Of a DNA stretch of 9,087 nucleotides, positions 1-6,848 are shown piece after piece. The stretch is from DATAXI01 sp036266845 (GTDB lineage: Bacteria; Verrucomicrobiota; Verrucomicrobiia; Chthoniobacterales; Chthoniobacteraceae), in assembly GCA_036266845.1 (NCBI GenBank), contig DATAXI010000177.1:1-9087 (forward strand), read 5' to 3'. Under the pieces are notes generated by a model. The model was not told the DNA's origin, did not search any database, and worked only from the letters and a program-made list of their open reading frames with translations. Position 1 is the stretch's first letter. Each line of letters begins with the position of its first letter. Position numbers and translations under genes: made by a program.

Positions 1-271
1 CTATTTCTCCCGGGCGCCGATCCCCTACCCGCGCGACGGAATTTCCCTTGCGCCTCACTATCGACACCAGGGAATTTATGGCTATTCTCTCCGGCTTTTG
101 CTGAAACTGGTGATGTGGAAGCCGACCCGGCTGGAACAGACCGAACAGCTCGAGCAATTGCGCGCGCTGGAGCACGGGGTAAAAATCCGGGTGGCGATCA
201 CTTCGCGGGTTTCAGCCGGCGTGGACCGGCCGGAAGACGTGGCCCTCGTGGAGAAAATGCTCCGCGGATAA
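1..271 (+). CDS. kdsB: 3-deoxy-manno-octulosonate cytidylyltransferase (CMP-KDO synthetase), C-terminal part
   Basis: The gene is cut by the window edge; the reading frame starts at base 2 and 89 residues remain before TAA at 269-271. KdsB joins CTP and KDO to give CMP-KDO, the activated sugar used to build the LPS inner core, in the cytoplasm. The visible part carries family landmarks: SRAPIPYPRDG near residues 3-13, the YRHQGIYGY segment (about 25-33), the LEQTEQLEQLRALEHG stretch (about 47-62) and the closing GVDRPEDVALVEKML. In KdsB relatives these form the sugar-binding and dimer regions. The nucleotide-binding N-terminus lies outside the window. pyrG follows 66 bp downstream on the same strand, so the CTP producer and a CTP consumer are probably co-transcribed. 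The end looks intact, with no frameshift. Confidence 0.93.
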   Translation, partial: YFSRAPIPYPRDGISLAPHYRHQGIYGYSLRLLLKLVMWKPTRLEQTEQLEQLRALEHGVKIRVAITSRVSAGVDRPEDVALVEKMLRG

Positions 272-295
272 GAGATAGAGAATCCCCTCCCCGTT

Positions 296-322
296 CGCCG
301 CGCATCCGGATGCGGGGCGGCG
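296..322 (+). promoter_or_regulatory. Inverted repeat in the pyrG leader, just before the ribosome binding site
   Basis: The kdsB-pyrG gap contains a perfect 14-bp palindrome, CGCATCCGGATGCG, at 301-314. It is flanked by CGCCG (296-300) and CGGCG (318-322), which can extend the stem after a GGG bulge at 315-317. The likely pyrG Shine-Dalgarno GGAG (324-327) follows directly, so an RNA hairpin could affect initiation; a dimeric protein could also bind the DNA palindrome. No T-run follows, so it is not a standard intrinsic terminator. Any regulatory role is inference, and in GC-rich DNA such a structure may be chance. Confidence 0.35.
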
Positions 323-337
323 CGGAGCACCATTGCT

Positions 338-1939
338 ATGAAATATATTTTTGTCACAGGCGGCGTGGTCAGTTCCCTCGGCAAGGGGCTGGCGGGCGCA
401 TCCCTTGGGACCCTGCTGGAGCATCGCGGGCTGAAAGTGGTGATGCAAAAGTTTGATCCCTACCTGAACGTCGATCCCGGGACCATGAACCCCTTCCAGC
501 ACGGGGAGGTGTATGTGCTGAGCGACGGGGCGGAGACGGACCTGGACCTGGGCCATTATGAGCGCTTTACCAGCGGCACGCTGGGCCGGGCCAATAACAC
601 GACCAGCGGGCAGATTTACGAGACCGTGCTGACCAAGGAACGGCGGGGCGATTACCTGGGCAATACGGTGCAGGTGATCCCGCATGTGACGGATGAGATC
701 AAGGCCCGGCTGCGGAAACTGGCATCCGAGCAGCCGTGCGACGTCATCATCACGGAGATCGGGGGCACCACGGGCGATATCGAGGGTCTGCCGTTCCTGG
801 AGGCGATCCGGCAATTCACCCTGGAGGTCGGTTTCCATAATGTCCTGTACATGCACGTGACGCTGGTGCCGTACATCAAGGCAGCCGGGGAGCTGAAGAC
901 CAAGCCCACGCAGCAGAGCATCGCCAAGCTGCGCGAGATCGGCATCCAGCCGCAAATCCTCATCTGCCGCAGCGAACATCCGCTGGACGAGGATGTGCGG
1001 CACAAGATGTCCCTCTTTTGCAACGTGCCGCTGGATGCCGTCATCGAGGCGCGGGACGTGGACCACACCATCTATGAGCTGCCGCTGAAGCTGCAGGAAG
1101 AGAAGCTGGACGAGATCGTCTGCCGGGTCCTGGGCATCTCGACCCCGCCGGCGGATATGACGGACTGGAAGAAGTTCGTGAACCGCATCATCAGCCCCAA
1201 GAAGCGGGTCAAGATCGCGGTCGTGGGCAAGTACATCGATCTCCAGGACGCGTACAAGAGCATCTACGAGGCGCTGACCCATGCGGCGGCGGCGCACGAT
1301 TGCGGGATCGACCTGGTGCGCGTGGATGCGCAGGAGATCGAGACGAACAACCCCTCGCTATACCTGCGGGATGTCGCCGGCATCGTCGTGCCCGGGGGCT
1401 TTGGAGATCGCGGCGTGGAGGGGAAGGTGCGCGCGGCGCAATACGCCCGGGAGCACAAGGTGCCGTACCTGGGCCTCTGCCTGGGGATGCAGGTGGCCAC
1501 CATCGAGTTTGCGCGCAATGTGTGCGGCCTGGAGGGCGCCAATAGCACGGAGTTCGATCTCGACACGCCGCACCCGGTGATCTCCCTGCTGGATGACCAG
1601 CGGGATATCACGCAGAAGGGGGCCTCGATGCGGCTGGGCACCTGGCCCACCATCATCCGGGAGGGCACCCTGGGCCGCCAGGTTTACGGCGCGGACCAGA
1701 TCTTCGAGCGCCACCGGCACCGGTACGAGTTCAACCGCAAGTACGAGGAGCAAATGATCTCGCAGGGTTTCGTCATCTCCGGCACCTCGCCCGACGGGAA
1801 GCTTGTGGAGCTGATCGAGCTGAAGGATCACCCGTGGTTTCTGGCCTGCCAGTTTCACCCGGAGTTCAAATCGAAGCCCAACCAGCCTCACCCGCTATTC
1901 AAAGGCTTCCTGGGCGCGACGCTGGCGAACCAGGGTTAA
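338..1939 (+). CDS. pyrG: CTP synthase (glutamine-hydrolysing)
   Basis: PyrG aminates UTP to CTP using ATP and ammonia from glutamine, the last step of de novo pyrimidine nucleotide synthesis, in the cytosol. The 533-residue length is usual for the family. The N-terminal amidoligase domain (about 1-270) begins with MKYIFVTGGVVSSLGKG, containing the P-loop-like SSLGKG at 12-17, and has the QKFDPYLNVDPGTMNP region (37-52) and TEIGGTTGDIEG (139-150). The C-terminal class I glutaminase domain (about 290-533) has PGGFGDRG (352-359), the nucleophile Cys381 in GLCLGMQ, and the His507/Glu509 pair in QFHPEF. All key residues are present. The ATG at 338 is chosen because the conserved N-terminus starts there, with GGAG at 324-327 as ribosome binding site. 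It follows kdsB by 66 bp and ends 7 bp from the convergent methyltransferase gene. Confidence 0.98.
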   Translation: MKYIFVTGGVVSSLGKGLAGASLGTLLEHRGLKVVMQKFDPYLNVDPGTMNPFQHGEVYVLSDGAETDLDLGHYERFTSGTLGRANNTTSGQIYETVLTKERRGDYLGNTVQVIPHVTDEIKARLRKLASEQPCDVIITEIGGTTGDIEGLPFLEAIRQFTLEVGFHNVLYMHVTLVPYIKAAGELKTKPTQQSIAKLREIGIQPQILICRSEHPLDEDVRHKMSLFCNVPLDAVIEARDVDHTIYELPLKLQEEKLDEIVCRVLGISTPPADMTDWKKFVNRIISPKKRVKIAVVGKYIDLQDAYKSIYEALTHAAAAHDCGIDLVRVDAQEIETNNPSLYLRDVAGIVVPGGFGDRGVEGKVRAAQYAREHKVPYLGLCLGMQVATIEFARNVCGLEGANSTEFDLDTPHPVISLLDDQRDITQKGASMRLGTWPTIIREGTLGRQVYGADQIFERHRHRYEFNRKYEEQMISQGFVISGTSPDGKLVELIELKDHPWFLACQFHPEFKSKPNQPHPLFKGFLGATLANQG

Positions 1940-1946
1940 GAGCGGT

Positions 1947-2837
1947 TTAAGGTTTCCCGGCCCAGACGGATTTCAGATATTTCTCTCCGGCAAAATCGGG
2001 GGGCATGGGGCGGTCTTCCATGCGCCAGGCGGCGGGCTGTGAAAGGCCGCGCGCGATGAGGCGGCGGAAAGCTTCCGGTGTGAGCGTGCGCTGATTGGTC
2101 GAGCAAAACAGCGAGCCGGAATCCGAGAGCACGGCCTCGGCGGCGCGGACGATCTCTTGAAAATGATCCTCCACCGTAAAGATTCCGCCATCCTTATCCC
2201 GCGAGAACGTTGGCGGATCGAGGATGATGAGATCGAATTTGCGCCCTTTGCGTAAAAACCGCCCCAGCCAATTTAACACCTCGCCGTAAATGAATTCGTG
2301 CCCGCCGGGGTCGATGCCGTTCAACTCATAATTGCGCCGGCCCCACTCCAGATACGGCTTCGATAAATCGAGGTTCACCGTCTCCGCTCCGCCGAGGGCG
2401 GCGGCGACCCCAAACGCGCATGTGTAGGCAAAACAATTCAACACGCGCAGCCCCTTTGCGCGGCTCCGGACCTCGACGCGATTGTCGCGTTGATCGAGGA
2501 AAATCCCCTGCGAATAACCGGCGGTGAAATCGATCCAGAAGCGCATCCCGTTCTCGATTGCCTGGAACGGCTCCCGCGCCTCCTCGCCCTCGATTCTCGC
2601 CGGCGCTTCCTTGCGCTCGCCGAGTTGTTTCCAATAGACAGCCCGCGGTCCCCTCACCCCGCGCAGCCACTCCGGGAAGCGGCGCTCCCGTGTCTGCACC
2701 AGCCAGCGCCCGGCAAAGTCATCGATCTCCAATCCGTCCAGTCCATCGCCGCGCCCATCCACCAGACGCAGCGCATTGGTTCCGGCGTTTCGGAGCGGCT
2801 CCCGGTTGGCGATTGCGCGATTCAGCTTTTGCAACAC
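1947..2837 (-). CDS. Class I SAM-dependent rRNA methyltransferase, RlmI/RlmK-like
   Basis: This 296-residue protein should transfer a methyl group from S-adenosylmethionine to an rRNA base in the cytoplasm. The N-terminal part (1-100) resembles the leading region of RlmI-type enzymes, with NALRLVDGRGDGLDGLEID at 21-39. FTAGYSQGIFLDQRDNR at 104-120 is the typical linker before the Rossmann domain. SAM motif I is VLNCFAYTCAFG (132-143), the acidic ribose-binding residue is D157 in NLDLSKPYLEW, and catalytic motif IV is DPPTFS (207-212). A Cys (C245, LFCSTNQR) sits where m5C enzymes of this family may carry a catalytic Cys. The DPPTF and SKPYLEW motifs also recall the RlmK half of RlmKL (m7G), so the target base cannot be fixed and no symbol is given. 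The start is GTG at 2837; an in-frame stop lies just upstream at 2853-2855, and no ATG gives a complete N-terminus. The ribosome binding site is weak. Confidence 0.9.
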   Translation of the reverse strand: MLQKLNRAIANREPLRNAGTNALRLVDGRGDGLDGLEIDDFAGRWLVQTRERRFPEWLRGVRGPRAVYWKQLGERKEAPARIEGEEAREPFQAIENGMRFWIDFTAGYSQGIFLDQRDNRVEVRSRAKGLRVLNCFAYTCAFGVAAALGGAETVNLDLSKPYLEWGRRNYELNGIDPGGHEFIYGEVLNWLGRFLRKGRKFDLIILDPPTFSRDKDGGIFTVEDHFQEIVRAAEAVLSDSGSLFCSTNQRTLTPEAFRRLIARGLSQPAAWRMEDRPMPPDFAGEKYLKSVWAGKP

Positions 2838-2883
2838 AGCGGATTTCCCGATTTAATCAATGGCTACCGACCTTGTATAGCTA
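2838..2883. promoter_or_regulatory. Short divergent promoter region between the methyltransferase and phosphohexomutase genes
   Basis: These 46 bp are the only non-coding DNA between two divergently transcribed starts, and they are clearly more AT-rich than the flanking genes. TGTATA/TATAGC near 2874-2881 could serve as a -10 element on either strand. No convincing -35 box or Shine-Dalgarno precedes the ATG at 2884. At least one promoter must lie here or reach into the neighbouring coding sequence, so exact boxes are not assigned. Confidence 0.4.
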
Positions 2884-4848
2884 ATGAACGACCTATCGAC
2901 CGAACTGGACGTCGCGGTCGCCGCCGGCCATCTCCTGGCCAGCAGCGCGCAGAACATTCGCCAATTGCTCGCCCGCAGCAGCTCGCCCGTGGACCGGGCG
3001 GCAATCGAGGAACTGGTGAGGTCCGAGGCATGGGGCGAATTGAACGACCGTTTTTTCCGCACGCTCGCCTTTGGCACCGGCGGCCTGCGCGGACGCACCA
3101 TCGGGAAGATCGTCACCGGGGCGGAAGCGGGCGCGCCGCAGCCGCTGGGACGCCCGGAATACCCGTGCGTGGGCACCAACGCGATGAATTACTTCAATAT
3201 CTCGCGCGCCACGCAGGGCCTCGTCGCCTACCTGAAGGCGCATTACGCCAGGGAGGGCCGCACCGGCCGCCCGAAGCTCTGCATCGCGCACGATACGCGC
3301 CATTTTTCGCGCCCGTTTGCGGAGCTGTGCGCAAAGGTGGCCGTGGAAAACGGATGCGACGCGCTGCTCTTCGAGGCGCCGCGTTCCACGCCGGAGCTAT
3401 CCTTTGCCGTCCGCCACACGCACAGCGATGCCGGCGTGGTCCTGACCGCCAGCCACAACCCGCCGCATGATAACGGCTTCAAATGCTATTTCTCCGACGG
3501 CGCGCAGGTGGTGGAGCCGCACGCCACCGGCATCATCGATAAGGTAAACGCAATCGAATCCGACGCCTACACGCCGCTGCCGGAAAGCGAACGCGGCACG
3601 GTGCGAAGCCTGGGCGCGGACCTGGACGCCGCTTACATGGACCGCCTGGAGACGCTCATCCTGGATCCGGCGATGGTGCGCGGCCAGGGAAGCCTCCGCA
3701 TCGTTTACTCGCCCATCCACGGCACCGGCGGCGTCATCATCGAGCCCATGCTCAAGCGGCTCGGCTTTACAACGCTCACCGTCCCCGCGCAGAATGAATT
3801 TGACGGTCGTTTCCCCACCGTGGCCTCGCCGAATCCCGAGAACGCCGAGGCGCTCCGCATGGCGATGGAGCTTGCCGACAAGGAACGGGCCGATCTCGTG
3901 ATGGCGACCGATCCCGATTGCGACCGCATGGGCACCGCCGCGCGCGATTCCGCCGGAAAGTTGCAATTGCTCACGGGCAACCAAATCGGCTCGCTCATGG
4001 CCTGGTACCGCGCGAAGACCTATTTTGACCAGGGCATCCTGACTGCGGAAAACGCCGGGCACGCCGTCATCATCAAGACGCTGGTCACCAGCGATCTTCA
4101 GAAAGCCATCGCCCAGCGGTTTGGCCTGGGCTGCGTCGAGACGCTGACCGGCTTTAAGTACATCGGCGAGAAGCTCGGTAAATACGAGGCGGCGATTCCG
4201 GCGAATCTCGCCGCCAATTACCGCGAGCTTCCCGAGGAGGAAACGCGGAAGCTGCGGCTTCAGCATTCTTTTTTCTACGTCTTCGGCGGCGAGGAAAGCT
4301 ACGGCTACAGCGGCGCCGATTTCGTGCGCGACAAGGATGCCAACGGCGCCACCGTCATGTTTGCCGAGGTGGCCGCGTATGCGAAATCCCAAGGGCTGAC
4401 GCTGGTGGAACTGCTGGACCAGATTTACATGGAGTTCGGGTTCTACCTTGAGCGCGGCAAATCGATGACGATGGAGGGAGCATCCGGCGCGAGCCAGATC
4501 CAGCGGCTGGCGGCATCCTATGCCTCCGCCCCGCCGCGGGAGCTGGATGGCGTGCCCACGGAATCGACGCTCAATTTTTCCACGCAGGAAATCCGCGACG
4601 TGGAGGGTGACCGCCTGCCATCGGAGAAAATGCTCATCATCACTCTGGCGGATGGGCGGCGCGCCGCGGTGCGCCCCTCCGGCACGGAGCCCAAGATCAA
4701 GTTCTATCTCTTCGCCCACCGGACGCCGCCGGCGGGAGAAATGTTTGGCTCCGGTGAGTTGCCAAAGATCAAGGAGGAGGTAATATCGTCCGTCGATCAG
4801 CTGTGGAGCGCCATCCAGAAGGATGTGCAGCAGCGTATCGCGAATTGA
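2884..4848 (+). CDS. Phospho-sugar mutase (phosphoglucomutase/phosphomannomutase, alpha-D-phosphohexomutase superfamily)
   Basis: The enzyme interconverts hexose 1-phosphate and 6-phosphate through a phosphoserine, feeding glycogen, nucleotide-sugar and envelope polysaccharide synthesis. The four-domain landmarks are all there. GTGGLRG (64-70) is the N-terminal phosphate region, and the active-site loop is TASHNP (188-193) with phosphoserine Ser190. The Mg-binding loop is DPDCDR (343-348), the sugar-specificity loop is GGEES (468-472), and the phosphate-binding loop is RPSGTEPK (597-604). At 654 residues it is longer than the roughly 580 of Bacillus PgcA-type enzymes. Extra length includes an N-terminal helical lead and a segment (about 432-460) before the GEES loop. 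The substrate (glucose versus mannose) cannot be read from the sequence. The ATG at 2884 is favoured because homology-like sequence runs to the N-terminus, although no Shine-Dalgarno is visible. A small gene follows after 10 bp. Confidence 0.95.
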   Translation: MNDLSTELDVAVAAGHLLASSAQNIRQLLARSSSPVDRAAIEELVRSEAWGELNDRFFRTLAFGTGGLRGRTIGKIVTGAEAGAPQPLGRPEYPCVGTNAMNYFNISRATQGLVAYLKAHYAREGRTGRPKLCIAHDTRHFSRPFAELCAKVAVENGCDALLFEAPRSTPELSFAVRHTHSDAGVVLTASHNPPHDNGFKCYFSDGAQVVEPHATGIIDKVNAIESDAYTPLPESERGTVRSLGADLDAAYMDRLETLILDPAMVRGQGSLRIVYSPIHGTGGVIIEPMLKRLGFTTLTVPAQNEFDGRFPTVASPNPENAEALRMAMELADKERADLVMATDPDCDRMGTAARDSAGKLQLLTGNQIGSLMAWYRAKTYFDQGILTAENAGHAVIIKTLVTSDLQKAIAQRFGLGCVETLTGFKYIGEKLGKYEAAIPANLAANYRELPEEETRKLRLQHSFFYVFGGEESYGYSGADFVRDKDANGATVMFAEVAAYAKSQGLTLVELLDQIYMEFGFYLERGKSMTMEGASGASQIQRLAASYASAPPRELDGVPTESTLNFSTQEIRDVEGDRLPSEKMLIITLADGRRAAVRPSGTEPKIKFYLFAHRTPPAGEMFGSGELPKIKEEVISSVDQLWSAIQKDVQQRIAN

Positions 4849-4858
4849 TTGGACCCTC

Positions 4859-5176
4859 ATGGAAATCAAACTCGACGGCGGCGAAAAATCCATCCTGAAG
4901 GCGATCGGCCTCGGGGGAAGCAACGTCACCGGGAGACAGCTCCTCGAACGCTGTGAAGGCGGCATGGAGGAGGCGGAATTTGTCTCCGCGCTTCGCGGCC
5001 TCCTGATGATGGGTTACATCCTCGCGGATAAACAGTCGTTCCACGATTACCATGACGTGGAGGTGTCGGAGTTCCACGTCAATTCCGGCTACGCCCGCGA
5101 TCTCAAGGAAGCCCTGGACCCCCGTCTCCGGCAGGAACGCAAGAATCAGCGCAACCGCCGCGTCCGGCGCGAATAG
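4859..5176 (+). CDS. Small uncharacterised protein, possible winged-helix-like fold with basic tail
   Basis: This 105-residue protein begins 10 bp after the phosphohexomutase stop, so the two are probably co-transcribed. I do not recognise its family. The N-terminal half (residues 8-60) reads as three short helices (about 9-17, 25-32 and 36-51) followed by a strand-like GYILADKQ, an order that resembles a winged-helix domain. A segment rich in His, Asp and aromatic residues follows (FHDYHDVEVSEFH, 61-73), then a strongly basic C-terminus from about 89 on (many Arg/Lys, ending RRVRRE) that could contact nucleic acid. There is no signal peptide, membrane segment or Cys-based metal site. An upstream ATG at 4823 would overlap the mutase gene by 26 bp; the ATG at 4859 is preferred because it leaves the genes non-overlapping. 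Function is unknown; the wHTH idea is inference. Confidence 0.75.
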   Translation: MEIKLDGGEKSILKAIGLGGSNVTGRQLLERCEGGMEEAEFVSALRGLLMMGYILADKQSFHDYHDVEVSEFHVNSGYARDLKEALDPRLRQERKNQRNRRVRRE

Positions 5177-5195
5177 GATTCCGCCGCCGCTGCCG

Positions 5196-5231
5196 GGGCC
5201 TCGATGGGCTGGATTTTACCCTGCGAGGCCC
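5196..5231 (+). terminator. Long stem-loop downstream of the mutase/small-protein operon
   Basis: GGGCCTCG (5196-5203) is perfectly complementary to CGAGGCCC (5224-5231). Inside the loop GGG (5206-5208) can pair with CCC (5219-5221) across a small symmetric internal loop, leaving a 10-base apex. It sits 20 bp after the stop of the small protein, in the convergent gap, where a transcript end is expected. No T-run follows on either strand, so it would have to be a Rho-assisted terminator or an mRNA 3'-end stabiliser rather than a classic intrinsic terminator. It may act on transcripts from both directions. Confidence 0.45.
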
Positions 5232-5259
5232 GTAACTTCCGCCGCGTGATTCGCGTTGC

Positions 5260-5286
5260 GCGGGCCGGGTTGGGCCGGCAGCCCGC
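5260..5286 (-). terminator. GC-rich stem-loop downstream of gpmI
   Basis: GCGGG-CCGG (5260-5268) pairs with CCGG and CCCGC (5275-5278 and 5282-5286), with a 6-base loop and a CAG bulge at 5279-5281. It lies 17 bp beyond the gpmI stop, a suitable place for the end of the psd-pssA-gpmI transcript. No T-run follows in the gpmI direction, so termination function is a guess; the structure itself is visible. Confidence 0.35.
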
Positions 5287-5303
5287 TACCTGCTTTGAAT
5301 CTG

Positions 5304-6845
5304 CTAAACCTTCTTCACGACGAGGTTTTTCCCGGTCATTTCCTTCGGCTGCGGGAGTCCGAGGAGGGCCAGCAGCGTCGGAGCGACATCGGCGAGGATT
5401 CCGGAGTGGACCGTGTAATCGGAGGCATCGGCGGCGACGTAGATGAAGTGGACCAGGTTGGTCGTGTGCGCCGTATTCGGGCTACCGTCTGGGTTGCGCA
5501 TCAGTTCGCAATTGCCGTGATCCGCGGTGAGCAGGAGTTTGCCACCCAGGCTGAGAGTTTTTTCCACGACCTGCCGCACGGCATCGTCGATGGTCTCGAC
5601 CGCCTTGATTCCCGCCTCGACCACGCCGGTGTGGCCGACCATGTCGGGATTGGCAAAGTTCAGGATCACCAAGTCGTAGTCCGGCAGTAATTCCACGACC
5701 TTTGCCGTGACCTCCGCCGCGCTCATCTGCGGCTTGTAATCATAGGTGGGCACATCCTTGGGCGACGGGATGATGACACGATCCTCGCCGGGATATTGCT
5801 TCTCCACGCCGCCGTTGAAGAAGTAGGTGACGTGCGGATATTTTTCCGTCTCGGCGATCCTAAGCTGCTTCTTTCCGGCCTCGCTCACCACCTCGCCCAG
5901 GATTTTATCCAGCTTCTGCTGATCAAAGACGACCGGGCAATGATACGTCGCATCATATTCCGTGAGCGTCACGTAATGGATTTTCGGCGTCACCTCGCGG
6001 TCAAACCCGTTGAAATCGGCCCGCAGGAAAGCGAGCGACAACTGCCGCCCGCGGTCCGCGCGGAAGTTGAAAAAGAGCACCACGTCGCCATCGCGGATGC
6101 GCTGTTCATTCACATGCCCGAAGACCATCGGCTTCAAAAACTCGTCCGTCTCATTGGCTGCATAGCGCGCTTTCACCGCATCCACCGGCGAGCCCGCCGG
6201 CGCTTCGCCGCGCCCCAGCACGATGGCGTCCCACGCCAGTTTGTTGCGCTCCCAGCGTTTATCGCGATCCATGGCATAATAGCGGCCGACCACCGTGGCG
6301 ATCTTGGCTCCGCTCGGCGCCAGTCCTTTGAGCGCGGTATCGAGGTAGCCGGCGCCGCCGGTCGGGGAGGTATCGCGGCCATCGGTGATGGCGTGCACCA
6401 TGATGTCCGTCACGCCTGCGGCCTTCGCGGTGTTGGCCAGCGCGATCATGTGCTCGATGTGGCTGTGCACGCCGCCGTCGGAAAGCAGCCCCAGCAGGTG
6501 AAACCGATGCCCCTTCGCCTGGGCAAAGGCTTCCTGCAAAACCGGGTTCCGCGCCAGGTCGCCATCCTGGATCGCCTTGTTGATGCGGGTCAAATCCTGG
6601 TACACGATGCGGCCCGCGCCCAGGTTCAGGTGGCCCACCTCGCTGTTGCCCATCTGGCCGGCGGGCAGGCCCACGTCCAGGCCGCTGGCGCTCAGTGTCG
6701 CGACGGGATAGCTGGCATACGTTTGATCGTGAAAGGGAGTTTTTGCGAGCATGGTCGCGTCGCCGTTGGCCTCGGCTTGCGCGCGTCCGCCGGGGTTGAT
6801 TCCCCAGCCGTCGCGGATGATGAGCACTACAGGTTTATGTTGCAT
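5304..6845 (-). CDS. gpmI: 2,3-bisphosphoglycerate-independent phosphoglycerate mutase
   Basis: GpmI interconverts 3- and 2-phosphoglycerate in glycolysis and gluconeogenesis, using two Mn ions and a phosphoserine. The 513-residue length is standard. The alkaline-phosphatase-like metal-binding parts carry RDGWG with D12 (11-15), the nucleophile Ser68 in QMGNSEVGH (64-72), NFANPDMVGHTG with D401 and H405 (396-407), ADHGN (441-445) and H460 in NTAHTT. The phosphotransferase part has SDGGVHSH (122-129, His127) and HAITDGRD (151-158), plus NFRADRGRQL (260-269) for substrate binding. All expected catalytic residues are present. The ATG at 6845 is only 3 bp after the pssA stop and lacks a clear Shine-Dalgarno (GGAAC is the nearest), so translation is probably coupled to pssA. 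It is the last gene of the psd-pssA-gpmI block. Confidence 0.98.
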   Translation of the reverse strand: MQHKPVVLIIRDGWGINPGGRAQAEANGDATMLAKTPFHDQTYASYPVATLSASGLDVGLPAGQMGNSEVGHLNLGAGRIVYQDLTRINKAIQDGDLARNPVLQEAFAQAKGHRFHLLGLLSDGGVHSHIEHMIALANTAKAAGVTDIMVHAITDGRDTSPTGGAGYLDTALKGLAPSGAKIATVVGRYYAMDRDKRWERNKLAWDAIVLGRGEAPAGSPVDAVKARYAANETDEFLKPMVFGHVNEQRIRDGDVVLFFNFRADRGRQLSLAFLRADFNGFDREVTPKIHYVTLTEYDATYHCPVVFDQQKLDKILGEVVSEAGKKQLRIAETEKYPHVTYFFNGGVEKQYPGEDRVIIPSPKDVPTYDYKPQMSAAEVTAKVVELLPDYDLVILNFANPDMVGHTGVVEAGIKAVETIDDAVRQVVEKTLSLGGKLLLTADHGNCELMRNPDGSPNTAHTTNLVHFIYVAADASDYTVHSGILADVAPTLLALLGLPQPKEMTGKNLVVKKV

Positions 6846-6848
6846 AGG

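Noticed and set aside
212..1297. Minus-strand open frame (361 codons) opposite kdsB and pyrG
   Set aside because: It is antisense to the conserved pyrG coding sequence and crosses the intergenic gap; no protein motif is visible.
2490..3470. Plus-strand open frame (326 codons) across the methyltransferase/mutase divergent junction
   Set aside because: It overlaps two well-supported genes in the wrong frame and its translation is low-complexity, rich in Arg, Pro and Ala, with no motif.
3397..4965. Long minus-strand open frame (522 codons) opposite the phosphohexomutase
   Set aside because: It lies antisense to a gene with every catalytic motif intact. Its translation is His/Arg/Gly-rich without any recognisable motif, as expected of a shadow frame in GC-rich DNA.
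5177..5303. Possible small RNA or tRNA in the convergent gap
   Set aside because: The hairpins do not form a cloverleaf, no CCA end or tRNA-like arms are visible, and there is no recognisable promoter for an independent RNA.
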